Shown: positions 21,548 to 33,250 of the stretch, in pieces
Position numbering within the stretch: position 1 is the stretch's first letter
How the letters are laid out: every line of letters starts with the position of its first letter
Assembly: GCA_050084515.1 (NCBI GenBank)
Contig: CM114272.1
Coordinates: forward strand, 42,470,001-42,534,000
DNA length: 64,000 nt
DNA from: Blasia pusilla
Taxonomy: Eukaryota; Marchantiophyta; Marchantiopsida; Blasiales
Reading direction: 5' to 3'
Made by a program: the position numbers and the translations under genes
The notes under the pieces: model-generated
Database searches by the model: none
What the model was told of the DNA's origin: nothing
Seen by the model: only the letters and a program-made list of their open reading frames with translations

Positions 21548-23540
21548 GGGTTCAAGTCTTAGGGGAGTCTTGTTGATTGTGTCATTTCAGCTAGACCTTT
21601 AAGACAAGACTCTGAATATGTTATCCTTGAGTGAAAAAACTTTCTTGTGGTCCTTCATCATATCCCAAAAAATCTGCCCCACATAAAGGAAATTGATGAT
21701 ATGTTGTTTTTTGGCATCCTAATTCCATGCATTATACACTTTTGAATCCATGGTTGTTTGACCTAGTAGTACTTATTATGGAATAAACCTTCTCAAAATT
21801 CAAAGAAGTAGTTCCAATTTCTTAAGTCAAATTGGGGATTACATATGTAAGACATTACAAGAAGAAAATTTGGAAATGGTTGAGAATGGAATTATTAGTA
21901 GTATTCCACATGTAGTTAAAGGAAACGAAGCCCAAATTCAAAGTACAATCCCCAATAATCTCCAACGGTTGCCAAATGTTCATTCAAAATTAGATCTAGC
22001 ATTTTTTTTACATACCTAAACACTTTAAGTTGTTATCTAAAAAGCTCACTTCAAGAATTTATTGTGGACATTTGGATGTGGAACTATAATTCAAAGTTAC
22101 TAGTGCAAGCCCGTGCGATGCATGTGGTTAAATTACCTCCCATAATTAACTCTCAAAATTCTCAATTGCCATTTTAGGTTTGAACGATCCTATTGTCTCA
22201 AAAGGCGAATAATAATCCTATTGGTTGGAAGTGTAGAGAGGAGAGAAGAATTTGCAAAATGAAGGGGCATCCTCCTATAATGATATAGATTTCTAGTTTC
22301 AAATTGGTGAATGGAGGAAATATGCCCAACAAAAATATTTGGGCCCATAGGGATTAAGACAATACAATACCATTTTACATGTGGATAAGCTTAATGAACA
22401 AGGAAAAAGAATAATGGATGGAGCCACCATAAATAGGTATCTAACACGGGCCTACTTGTAAAAGTTATACTTTTTGTAATTTTTTTCTCTCCATGAGACA
22501 AATAATCAAATAATCACACTTGCTAAAATTTTTCAAAAATTATTTGTTGCTCACTTTATTAAAACATTTTCCTCTCATCAGCGTTTAAAAATAAATCCCA
22601 TCTTTTTACTAAATAGGTAGATATCATATGTTTTTGTCGACAAATTGAAATTATGTGATGAATTTTTTTTGAATGGCTATGAGTAAACTATAATACACCC
22701 ATGAAAGCCATCACAAAATCTTCTTCTATGTGTGGAGAAAATACGACAATGCACACACGATAGATGAGAACCGCATGAGAAAGGCGGAGAAAACCGGTTT
22801 CTCTACGTAATCTCTTCTTATGGAATAGCGATTTTAGGAATTGTTGCTATTGTTTCTGCTATTTGGTGAGTTTAGTCAATAAAGGCAATACCCGGAAGCC
22901 GATTGTGGCCGTTGGATACTTGAATCCCCTCTTTTATTTTTAGGATGCATATTTACCGAAGTTCTTCTTTCCTTCCATGAGAAAGGCGGAGAAAACCGGT
23001 TTAAATAGAAGTCCCATTTTGAGCCTTGTAGACTGTCACGACCGTCTGTAATTGGTGGGAATTTCGCAAAGTTTCTCGCCGGTGGTAGTGATGTGGTCAG
23101 TTACGGAACTGGATAGAATAAATCAATCCAGTATTAGCAACCCCAACAACTAGAATCCAAGATTCCTCGCCACTGGATTCCAATGGACTTGCCGATCTTG
23201 CCAACGGAGAGATGATCGGCGGTGGAAGTCAGATCACAGCAGCAATAATGGATGCCAGCACGGACGCGGCAGCGCTTCCCAGCGTGCCATGGTGGATGGG
23301 GCGGGGCCCAGTACTGCTCCAATGGGTTCTCACACGACACTGAGACACGTCATCAGAACCTCCGGTAACATCGAGGATTCATGGGGTAATAAGAATACTG
23401 TGCTGGAGCAAGACACACTACTGGATATTCACACAATCCGTGGGTAGACAATTCGTGCAACGAAGCCCTTTTATCAGAGAGTAGGGCCGGACGAAGTAGT
23501 AGCGTCGGCTATGGTATCACGGAGAGTGGACGTTGCTGCA
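21548..23540. other. No gene; short repeats
   Basis: Mostly AT-rich. The segment 22097-22290 starts ACTAGTGCAAGCCCGTGCGATG and ends CTCCTATAATGATATAGAT. These ends resemble those of the AT-rich repeats at 11545-11745 and 11966, so it is probably a short non-autonomous relative. A 27-bp direct repeat lies at 22774 and 22976. Confidence 0.5.
22774..23002. repeat. Exact 27-bp direct repeat 202 bp apart
   Basis: Copies at 22774-22800 and 22976-23002 begin CATGAGAAAGGCGGAGAAAA and end in the palindrome AACCGGTT. The DNA between them is not repeated. It may mark the borders of a small insertion. Confidence 0.85.
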
Positions 23541-24130
23541 TCTACGATCTAATTTTTGCAGTTTCGGCTCGCATCTCCGTCGAGATCTAAGATAGTCGAC
23601 ATCGAGGGCTTCAGGATAGCTTTGCGCCGCACGAAGATTTTCGTCGCCGGGTGTTCAGGTAACAATCTCGTGCACCGAAGCCTTGCAAAGGTAACGGAGA
23701 CACAGACCGAGGACCTGCAGGCATCGGCCATGGCAGTATAGTGAATCTTGCAATTGACCTCTGGATCCACATATTTCAGGATTTTATCTTCCACTGTTTT
23801 ACTCGCATCTCATTTCCAGATCGTTGGTACGTAGGCGCTGCGCTGCGACCCTAAGTTGTGCGAACGGGAGTGAGCGTTACATTCAGCACGTCCGAGGTAT
23901 CTTATCTTCCAATTTTTTTTTACTTCATGTCAAATCCAGATCTTCAATGTCGAGTGCATGGGATTTCTGTCTACAAAGTTGTTATTGCTCTGTTGACCGA
24001 AAGCTGCGTAGCCATGAAAGGGCGGAAGTCGACCCTTGCAGTCCGCACATTTGAGGTATCGAGTATTGCAATTTTCTAATTGCATCTCAAATCCAGATCG
24101 TCAACACCAACTGCCCGGATTGCCATACGC
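23540..24130. repeat. Degenerate tandem repeat of about 130-220 bp upstream of SHMT
   Basis: A recurring block reads roughly ATTTTCTAATTGCATCTCAA then ATCCAGATCGTCAA. Versions lie at about 23551, 23774, 23905 and 24056, with looser copies at 25580 and 48365. It is often preceded by GCACATTTGAGGTATC or GCACGTCCGAGGTATC. Spacing is irregular. I see no open frame conserved across units. Confidence 0.5.
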
Positions 24131-24239
24131 CGGAGGAGTGTTGCAATTGCCCTGCCTACCTGCAGGTTTGAAATCTTCCTCTCATTTGAGTTTTAACTCT
24201 AGCAGCACAATTTGGGAAACTGATAGATAGCTACAAGGC

Positions 24240-26500
24240 TTATTTGATTGTGACCCAATCAGAGAGCTATTGCAAGAGCTTCGCTACCTGTATGCCAATC
24301 ACAGTCATCAGCGTCAATGACTTTGAGAGCAGTCATTTGATCAGATGCTGAAGCAGTTGCTAGGTCAATTGGTGTTTTCACTCTTTCTTCTTGAATTCTG
24401 TCACATCCTCACATCCTCGCAGTAGTGAGCAGTGTAGACGATGAAATGGGACGGGTCACTGATTAAAGAATCCTGGAACTCTCCTCGTTAAGCTCGGTAG
24501 GCTGGTCCGCTACGAAAAATCCTCTGGAGTTGAGTAACACAATTGCAGCATTGAACATCCTTGATCGTGTGTAGCCAGTAGTCGGGGGATTGCCTTGCTC
24601 CCGAATAATTGGCATCGCAGACAATGATGAAGAGAGTGTCGGATGTCGCCCGGTCCCACACTCCAGTGATGAAATATTCGTGCTCAGTCGAAGACACTTC
24701 AACGATTATCATGGATGCCTCTATAGATTAGCATCCGCTAATGGACGGATAATATATGGACGGACATCCTGTCTCCTCCAGTGGAAACCGAGGCATCCGC
24801 GGGGGCTTGAGTCATCCACCCACCCGGACGGTCTCACTCCGTCTTTGCCGGCATTCACCTGCCGCCGTAACATGAGCACTGGGGAACCTGCAGAGGGTCA
24901 GAAGAGCTTCGCAGACAGTACTACCTGATCGATTGGGAGTTGTTTTGCGGATCTTCTAATTTATTTTGGTCTTACGCCGGGCGTCTCTTGTGCGAGGCAA
25001 TTCTCCTGAGGGTTCGAAGTAGGAGCGGAGCAACTATTCCCGGTCACGATTAATTAGCCTGCACACGATAGATTCAAAGCGTCTCTCGGGGGAGACGCAA
25101 AACCTACACCTACAGTTTCTCTAGCTCTTTCAGGGGAATTTTTCCAACCGGGGCTGTAAAATTGGGAGGAGAAGTTTGCAATTATCGATTTCGCTAAAGC
25201 AGAAGTGTAGAGCTTCCGTGCACTTTCGTTCCACAACTCCCGGGTTGTCCTCCTTGATCACCGGTCCCGTTTATTGTAGCTCGAAGACGCTCACAACTTT
25301 CAGCTATTCATGACGATCTGAAGTGCATGTTTCTAATTAACAGTCTCCCGGATACGCACAACTTGGTTACCCTTACCTCCAGGACAGGGTGATCCTACCG
25401 ATCGAGCTGCCAGTCGTGTGTTAATTTAATATCACCGAGCTTGCACGCACAGGAGGTTGGCGCACAATTTTCTGATCATTGCTGTTCAGACTTCATTCAA
25501 ATGGCTGAAACTCGTTATAGTAAAGCAGGAGTCATGGCTGCTAACCCGTGCAATTCGCACATTTGAGCTCGATTTTGGTTTTCTACAACTGCATCCAATT
25601 TAAACTTTTAATTTTCTACTTCCATCTAGCTCAGTGGTCGGGGACTGCTGTGCTTCACATGGAGTTTGTCAGCACTTTTTAGATCAAAACCTGTGCAGCC
25701 AACCTTAGACGAACGAGCAGAAAGATAGGGAAACCAGGAATTAGGTGAATATTTACAAGTGGTATCAACTTTTTTTCTCGGAGGACTGTGAGGGTTGAAT
25801 GTGGTCGCTGAAATACTGAAAACTGACTGCCACAAGTGATTCATACACTTGCAAATCATTTCCTATCCGAAGAACTGTCGTTTTAGTCAGATCCTAGTCA
25901 GGCAGGGTCTGTCAAATATGAAAGGGTTCTTATATTTGGCTTATTCATTCATAAGAGACTGAGGTTTCCTACTTGCACCGCGATTTTGAAAATTGATTTC
26001 TACAGGTCTTGTTCTTGAACAGAAAGATTGATGTTCCTATTAGAGCCCTATTGCCAGAGCCTGTTGCTTGCAATATCTATGGCGGTTGGGTTATCCGAAG
26101 AAAAAGTCATCTAACAAGACAAGATTCATATTCTGTAGTAGATTTCGGACTTTCACTGAATATCTGATTAGTTCAGTGAAATATTGATCTTCCTATTTGT
26201 GTGGACGGAATAATGACAGGTGAATATGGTCAATGAATGGCCTCCTTCCTAGCTTGCCTCACTATGAAGATTATTTCGGTCCTAGTTTTTCTAACTTATG
26301 ACCTAAAACTTGAAGCTTGTTAGTGGAGAAGCTACAATAGGAGAGGTCACCAAAAAAGAACTCAAAACATTTGACATTTCATAGCATCGAGTGACTTTGT
26401 GAAGAACAGTGTCCAGCATTCTGCCCTGAAACCTAACTCCTGATAGAAGATTGGTGTTTGAAGAGAAGGAAGAAAATTTATGGTCTTATTTTCTTCATTT
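24240..26500. repeat. Diverged repeat block upstream of SHMT, related to the block upstream of GCR1
   Basis: Blocks shared with 47840-49460 are: GAGAGCTATTGCAAGAGC...TATGCCAATCACAG (24265; 48773), the GTCTCyCGGGrGAGACGC palindrome (25081; 47845), CAGTCTCCCGGATACGCA...TCCAGGAC...GTGATCCTACCGATC...ACAGGAGGT (25343; 48129), GCACATTTGAGCTCG (25557; 48341), TTTTGAAAATTGATT...TCTTGTTC (25985; 48541) and a stretch at 26405 / 49345. Block order differs, so the copies were rearranged. No coding frame is seen. It may include the untranslated leader of SHMT. Confidence 0.55.
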
Positions 26501-27335
26501 ATCTCATCGACCACGACTTGTCAGACCTTGTAACCCATTTCCAGAATGGCCTCATTATCCTGATCAGATGGTTTAAGGACCCATCGCCTAGCTAGGATCC
26601 CAGCATCTGGAAGCTGTCCATGCAGTCTTGTACCACAGAGACACAGTTCAGAAGAACTCATGGATAGTTGGAAGACACATTGGGTATTTTTCAAGTACTG
26701 TGGGTCGAGATGTCATATCGAAATTCCAAGGTCCTGTAGAGGCCTGATATGGATGAACAAATTCAGCGGGGAAGGGTATGAATGGCTTCACCCTTGTTCC
26801 TTGCTCCATCTGAAATTTTTCCCTGCATCACTACTACAAACTAATCCCTGAATTTACGAAATGGTCGTTGCATTCTCGAATTTTGAATGAAGATCTTAGT
26901 TTCCCCGTCTTCCATGAAGAAGTTGAAGACCAAACCAGCTGTCTACCATCCCATTCAAATGCGGAACGCATGTTATGTACCTGCTCGAAAATTAAGGTCC
27001 AACCAAGAGATGCACTATGCGTTTTATATTCTGGGGATGCACTATCCTATAAACGAAAACTAAATTAGCGTCCGGCAATGCACGAATGACGACTGGACTG
27101 CCTGCCTCTGTCCTCCCTCTTGGAACTGAATCATACGCGTGGGCCTGACTTAGCCGAATGTCACACCTTTTGTGTTTCAGCGTCCACTTGTCATCGACGA
27201 AAGATTCTATAAGGGGCGCTTGGGACTCTGTAAATGGGGAAGCGTCGCAAAGAGCTTTAATTTGCCGATATGCTACATCTTTGTTTTGGGGATCTTGTAA
27301 TTTGTTTTGCTCTCATATCCGGTTGTTCGTTCAGG
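26501..27335. other. 5' flank of SHMT
   Basis: No independent gene is seen. It should contain the promoter and leader of the downstream gene. A pyrimidine-rich TTGTTCGTTCAG lies directly before the start codon and could be the acceptor of a leader intron. No obvious TATA box could be assigned. Confidence 0.4.
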
Positions 27336-29365
27336 ATGGGTTCTGTGAAGGAATGGGGCAATACCTCGCTGGAGGAGGCCGATGAAGAGATCTTTGGATT
27401 GGTGGAACGGGAGAAAATGCGTCAGTACAAGGGGATTGAACTAATTGCATCTGAGAATTTCACATCTCAAGCTGTGATTGAGGCTCTGGGAAGTGCGCTT
27501 ACGAACAAGTACTCGGAAGGACTCCCCGGAGCCCGGTACTATGGAGGCAATGAGTTTGTTGACCAGATCGAGAACCTGTGCAGAGCCCGAGCTTTAACAG
27601 CTTTCCATCTGGACGCTGAGAAATGGGGTGTCAATGTGCAGCCTTACTCTGGGTCCCCAGCAAATTTTGCAGTGTACACTGCCTTGTTGAATCCTCATGA
27701 CCGTATCATGGGCTTGGATCTGCCCTCGGGTGGGCATCTGACTCACGGGTACTACACATCCGGAGGCAAGAAAATCTCTGCCACTTCAATCTACTTCGAG
27801 AGTTTGCCTTACAAGGTGAATTCTGTCACAGGGTACATCGACTACGAGAAGCTGGAGGAGAAGGCTCTGGACTATAGACCCAAATTGATCATCACTGGTG
27901 GGAGTGCGTACCCGCGTGACTGGGACTATGCCAAGATCAAAACCATAGCTGATAAATGTGGTGCTTTGCTTATGTGTGACATGGCTCACTACAGCGGCCT
28001 TGTTGCTGCCCAGGTGAGGCGAGTTGTCACGTATGTTGTATCTGGTGCTATCGGTTTTCTTCCCTGACGTTCGCTGATCGTGAGTGCAACATTAGCCGGG
28101 GCTTGTAGGCAGAGTTCAAATTTGTCGGCACGGATCTTGATAATCGATTGAGTCACTTGAGGAAAGGAGATCTGATGATGGGTTCTACTTTCGCAGGAAG
28201 TGAACAACCCCTTCGAATACTGTGACATTGTGACCACCACCACGCACAAGAGTCTCAGGGGTCCACGAGCTGGAATGATATTTTACCGGAAGGGACCAAA
28301 GCCAGCCAAGAAGGGACAGATTGGAGAAGCTACATACGACTACGAGGACAAGATCAACTTCGCAGTGTTCCCCTCCCTGCAGGGTGGTCCTCATAATCAC
28401 CAAATTGCTGCGCTAGCTGTTGCTCTCAAGCAGGTCAACACCCCTCTCTTCAAGGAGTATGCGAAGCAAGTGAAGGCCAATGCCGCAGCAATCGGCAAAG
28501 CCTTAATGAGCAAAGGCTACAAGCTCGTGACTAGTGGGACGGATAACCACTTAGTTCTATGGGATCTGAGACCGCTCGGACTCACCGGTATGTTCTTCTG
28601 CTCATTATGATAACCATCAACCATGTTTTCTTGCGAATAGTTTTTTCAGGTGATTTGCAGTGAAGAAAAGGTCTGTGTTTTGGTGACATTGGGTATGGTT
28701 TTCCAAGTAGGCAGTGCATTTGATGGATTGTGTAAAAAGAACGGACTGTGACATTTGATGTGTGTGTAACAAACAGGAAACAAGGTGGAAAGAGTATGTG
28801 AATTGGCGCATATCACGCTCAACAAGAATGCGGTCTTTGGGGACAGCAGCGCTCTTGCACCTGGTGGCGTTAGAGTGGGTACGTGTTGCTGATGCATTTA
28901 TGTCATGCGCATTGCCGCAAGCAAGGAGTAGAAGAATGACTACGTCGATTGGGAAAGGAGTTCATGACTTTAGGACCTGCGACTCGCATGTTCAAGTTAT
29001 ACTATTTCATCTCAGATATTGTAGGGTAGATAAGTGGTTGAGCAAGTTTTAAGGTTAAGTTTAGTCTTTGACGACAAAAAGGATTCCTAAAAAGTGATGC
29101 GATTGCACATATTTTCGCAGGTGCACCAGCAATGACGTCAAGGGGTTTGAAGGAGAAGGACTTTGAGCAAATAGCAAACTTTTTGGAACAAGCAGTGAAT
29201 ATCACTCTTTCAGTACAAAAAGAATATGGTAAGTTGCTGAGGGACTTCAACAAGGGTTTGGTGGATAACAAAGAGATTGCTGCCTTGAAGGAAGCAGTGG
29301 AAAAGTTTGCTGGATCTTTTGATATGCCTGGGTTTGATGTAAATGCTATCAAGATCCCAGCCTGA
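27336..29365 (+). CDS. SHMT: Serine hydroxymethyltransferase, cytosolic type, four exons
   Basis: Exons are 27336-28013, 28197-28587, 28777-28878 and 29121-29365. All introns are GT-AG, and the spliced frame is 471 codons plus TGA, the usual length of plant cytosolic SHMT. The enzyme interconverts serine plus tetrahydrofolate with glycine plus methylene-tetrahydrofolate, feeding one-carbon metabolism; it needs pyridoxal phosphate. Visible landmarks are the N-terminal [54 protein letters not shown], the cofactor-binding [12 protein letters not shown] with Schiff-base Lys, and [11 protein letters not shown]. The C-terminus is [15 protein letters not shown] and then APAMTSRGL. There is no N-terminal transit peptide before MGSVKEWG, which favours the cytosol. 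The upstream in-frame ATG at 27270 lies in probable leader sequence and was not chosen because family homology starts at MGSV. Confidence 0.97.
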
Positions 29366-30384
29366 ACGCCAGATGGGGGCAAGTTTTGTAGAGGTGGATT
29401 ACGAGGAATTGTTTCCATTTCTTATCCTTAGGGAAAGCAAATTCTAGAAATCTTGAAAGACAGAGATGGCCAAGAATGGTTGTGTCGAAATGGGGATGAA
29501 TTTGTTTCCCTTGTAAGTCATGCTTGAATTTTGTTGGCTATGGATGTCCAGTCTTGGCATACGAAGCGGGATTTGCTTCAGACTATTACAAAGGTCCAAG
29601 GATTCTCCCCGCACAAAACGCCCTGTGCGTCTCACTTCTATGTTGTCACTGTGAATTAAGGACTGTAGCGAAACCTGTGTTTGGATTACGTGGGAGACAA
29701 ACTCCTTCACCGGTGACACACGGGGGAGTGTAGGTTAATTGGGGTGTGATTGTGCAATTTCACTGATCATTTCCTCACTGAATCACCTTTCAGTGCTATC
29801 ATTCTGGAACTGATTGAGTGTCTCTTACAAGCCTGTGACTGCCAGGACTAGAGGTCGAAACCAAATGCATTCATTCAAGTAAACCCATCACTTTGGAGTA
29901 TGTGTCGAGAAAACAGAATAAGGCTAAAACAGTTATATAACATGAGTTGTCCAACGGGAAGTGGACAGCTCTTTCATCATGGACGCTCGAGGATTCAACA
30001 TTCTGTTAATGCATGTAGCGATGTGCTCTACTAGGAATGGACAACGATTTGCGATATTTGACGGCGATAAGTAACTGCGTACTCGTGACTTTTCATGTTC
30101 ATACTTTGTGCGTCAGTTGACCCTATTTTCGATTTTGTTTAGTTGTGCTCTTGTGGTGATTTGGCAGAATTTCACACTTAACCTTCACGATCCTATCACT
30201 TTTGCACTTTCGAGGCGGGGATGGTGGTTGATGATTCTTCTTTTGTTTGAGAGTTCTTTCATCATCCTTACATTACAATACACATCTCGATGTCGTCAAG
30301 ACACTATTTTTTGGCAAGGGATATAGATATCACCACATCGATTTCATAAATCTTTGTAAATTGTATATCGATGTTAGAAAAAAA
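29366..30384. other. SHMT 3' region; no further gene
   Basis: Probably holds the 3' untranslated region and terminator of SHMT. Short frames show no recognisable domains. Nothing else is supported. Confidence 0.5.
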
Positions 30385-30975
30385 AGAAAGTGTTTGAAGA
30401 CTATTTGTTAAATGAAGTGATTAACGATGCAAATTTTTCTTTCATGGTCATAAATCACATCTTTTTCTTGTCCAATTATCATATGGTTTTAAAAAATGTG
30501 TCAATAATAGTTTTTTAAATTTATGTTTAAATTTTCAAATTTTACTTAAATTTAAAATTAAAGTAGAATTTTCACTTCATTAAATCTTAAGAGAGTACGC
30601 AAATTTTATAACACCCATCTCCCCTAAATAATTCCACTCCTCCGTACAAGCTCAAACAAAAATTTTCTTCCCATTCCATTTTTCCCACCAAAATAATATT
30701 CATTAACCAAAATCTTAGCTAGTTTTAATCAACAAAATCAGTTTCTTTTTCCAAAATACTTTGTGTGAATTAATATAATTCTTTCAAAAAATGATCATGT
30801 TGTTTATATCAAATTTTTAATAGGATTTCTATTTTCTAATATTTTAGAAGAGTAATAAAATTTCACTATTATTAATAATTACAATCTTTCATTCAAATTT
30901 AAATGATATCCCAATACATTTAGTAATTTTATCTTTCCATAAAATTTAAACAAAATTTACTCCTCCATTTACTGG
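30385..30975. repeat. Uninterrupted copy of the AT-rich interspersed repeat
   Basis: Aligns with 11999-12673 (without the MITE) and then 17685-17940. Shared words include CACCCATCTCCCCTAAATAAT, CCACCAAAATAATATTCA and TTTTAGAAGAGTAATAA. It provides the pre-insertion state that reveals both the MITE and the copia insertion in the other copy. Non-coding. Confidence 0.85.
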
Positions 30976-31553
30976 AGATGTAGAGAAAATCCCATGATGT
31001 GTAGAGAGTTTGATCATGCACTTTTCAAAAATTTGCAAAAACCTATCATTTTCTTTGGGTTTGATGTAAAAAATAATTCTACTCATTTCTTCAATGGAGA
31101 TTGAAATGAAATTCCTTAGTATTTTATATGTACAAAACTTATTACAATTTCTTAACTCGCCTTATTTTTATTTTTGTAAGAGGTAATTTGGAAATTTAAA
31201 TTTCGTGTTTTAAAAGTTTTTCATTTTTCCACTTTGAGTAAGAAATTACAAGACCTCAAGTTACACCAAGTTATATATTAGTGAGACGATTGTTGATTCC
31301 ATTTCATTTGATTCTGTGTGAATTGAAAACTTGATAATTTCATCTCTTTTATAATTGGAGGAAGGGAGATTGTTTAATTCATAAGGTAAGAACACTCTAA
31401 GGGAAATGAAACCTCATAATGAAATGTTGAGGTGATTTTTGTAAGGAGAAAAAACAAAAAGCCACTAGAAGTCACATCTAGACATTTATTGTAGATTGGT
31501 ATAACTTGCAAGAAAGAAAGCTCAACTTGCAACAACAACAAACAAACATGAAT
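30976..31553. other. AT-rich spacer, no gene
   Basis: No coding frame, repeat family or RNA gene was recognised between the AT-rich repeat and the gypsy LTR. Confidence 0.5.
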
Positions 31554-32205
31554 GTCACGGGCTTTGTCCTACACCCGCGAGCCCCAAACACATCATTTTC
31601 AGGTAATGCCACTCACCCTTCTTTTTTTTTGGAATGGGCCATGATAAGACCACCATGAAATGCCAATGAGGATTGGCCACACCCCAAGGTGTAGGTTTAG
31701 GAGTCTAGGTCGAGGTTGCACTGTTTAGGTTCGAGCGAAAAAGGTTTGAAAGGTGAGATATGGAGGACCGTGGTCTAAGATCTGGGGTTTAGGAGTCTAG
31801 GAACGGCTAAGACACGAAACTTTGCAAACTCAAGTTAGCAGAGGGCCAAAAAACCCACCGGGGCAACGAAGCCTCAAACTGAGTCTGAGTCAAAGGAGTC
31901 ATGTCGTGGGGTGCACGAGTTTCATTGGCGCTATGTCGTGCGCATACACATCGCTACACAACATACATGGCTGTCACCTAACCTACACACTAACATAAAC
32001 GATCCCATACTAACTCATGGCATCCAAACAACGAGACGAGAAATACCAAAATATCTCCAATCACTCCCCTAGCTGGTGGTTAGGTCCCTCTAACTCTAGA
32101 TAGCCATCTATCCCTACCTACCACGACATACATCTCTCAGACGCCAAGAGCAAAAATGTCGAGTGCTCATGTGACCCCATCGTTAGTCGCCTTCTTGTCA
32201 TTCGT
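31554..32205 (-). repeat. Probable 3' LTR of the methyltransferase gypsy element
   Basis: TGTCACGGGCTTTGTCCTAC at 31554 suits an LTR terminus (in element sense ...CCCGTGACA). The inner edge is placed near GTGTCACA at about 32205, just past the end of the coding region. No second LTR exists in the window for comparison, so both borders are provisional. Confidence 0.4.
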
Positions 32206-32241
32206 GTCACAGCCACAAGTCAAAATCTAGAACTACCTACT

Positions 32242-32619
32242 CTATGTACATCTGAGACACATCCATCGTCCCCAAGGAACCCTAGTGAGAGCTGGTGTCA
32301 CACATGCCATATGCCATCCTCTCGAACATCCATCACAGACTAGCATAGTGGCTGCACCACGGCCGGAACCACACAAAAAACATTGCAAGCCTGCAGGAAC
32401 TACTACCAAGCTTTGATCAACTGTACCGTCAATGTTAGGAAGGTGACATGACGCATAGTTACGCACATGGTCTTTCCAAACCATACCATTGCCTCCCTCC
32501 AATAAGAGAACACCAGATGGAAAAACGTCATGCACTCTCAAGATAGTGCGCCCTGCAATCACATCCAAGGTCGTACTTGGATACACAATTGCCAAGTTCT
32601 CAAACACCATGGATATCAC
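32242..32619 (-). pseudogene. Integrase C-terminal part followed by a PHD finger
   Basis: The minus frame reads an integrase C-terminal region (VFPSGVLLLEGGNGMVWKDH, NYASCHLPNIDGTVDQSL) and then CFLCGSGRGAATMLVCDGC, SRGWHMACVTP and WMCLRC before a stop. The spacing CX2C-X9-CX2C-X4-H-X2-C-X14-CX2C is a full C4HC3 PHD finger, with the conserved Trp before the last Cys pair. PHD fingers read histone H3 tails. Placed after integrase, it occupies the position of the chromodomain in chromoviruses, so a role in choosing integration sites is plausible (inference). All eight zinc ligands are intact. Confidence 0.8.
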
Positions 32620-32790
32620 TCTCCTAAAAAACTCAATCCTCTGAGAACATGCTCACATCCATACATCAAGGTCATCAAGGTTCAACAACTCACCAACATC
32701 TCGACGAATGGCCGTAAGTAAATCTGACTCTCGGCCATAACGTAGTAAGTACGGTGAGAAAGACGCTAAAGATGCATGCTTTCTGAATCT

Positions 32791-33250
32791 CTATCCCAAC
32801 GCCAACCATGGCAACTGAAGGTCCCAATCTCCTAGGTAACCTCTTTGCAAGCTATACTTATGTAATCCTCTCTTTAGCGTATGTACAACCCTCTCCACTA
32901 GTCCATCCGCCTTAGGATGATCTCGCGAATTGGTGCGTTGTTTGATCAGCGCCTGATCACACAAGGCCTGAAACTCCGTGCAAAACTCCGTACTCTGGTC
33001 TATCAACACCTTCGCTGGTGCGCCGTAATGAATATGAACTTGATCTAGGAAGGAAATTCGACTCCCTCACTCGCTTTGTGAGGCAATACAACCTACTCTT
33101 TCCACTTTGAGAAATGCTCGACTATCACCAACACATAACGACTATGGCGCTCCGTCAAAGGTAAAGGTCCTACAAAATCCAAACTCCATGTATAAACTAA
33201 ACCCATGATCCCTAAACCCTAAACCCTAAAGTGTGGAGTCGGAGCATTGA
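32791..33250 (-). pseudogene. Gypsy integrase core, broken
   Basis: Near 33190-33090 the minus strand reads WSLDFVGPLPLTERHSRYV and EHFSKW (first catalytic Asp). At 33009-32791 it reads LIDQSTEFCTEFQALCDQAL (second Asp) and HPKADGLVERVVHTLKRGL (catalytic Glu). A DDE integrase fold is clear. Stops and frame changes occur between blocks, including one made by the telomere-like insertion at 33210-33230. The zinc-binding half is displaced to 36.2 kb by the plus-strand insertion. Confidence 0.88.
33210..33230. repeat. Three CCCTAAA telomere-type repeats inside integrase
   Basis: Three perfect head-to-tail copies of the plant telomere heptamer lie between the integrase peptides NAPTPHF and GIMGLVYTWS, 20 bp from the insertion point of the plus-strand gypsy LTR. 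They put an in-frame TAG in the integrase. Confidence 0.9.

Noticed and set aside
27270-27335. Upstream in-frame ATG as the SHMT start
   Set aside because: The extra 22 residues are hydrophobic and do not match the family. MGSVKEWG starts where cytosolic SHMT homology begins, and the extension ends in an acceptor-like TTCAG. A transit peptide was considered but is not convincing.
33210-33230. Telomere repeat as evidence of a chromosome end
   Set aside because: Only three units, with retroelement sequence continuing on both sides; it is interstitial.
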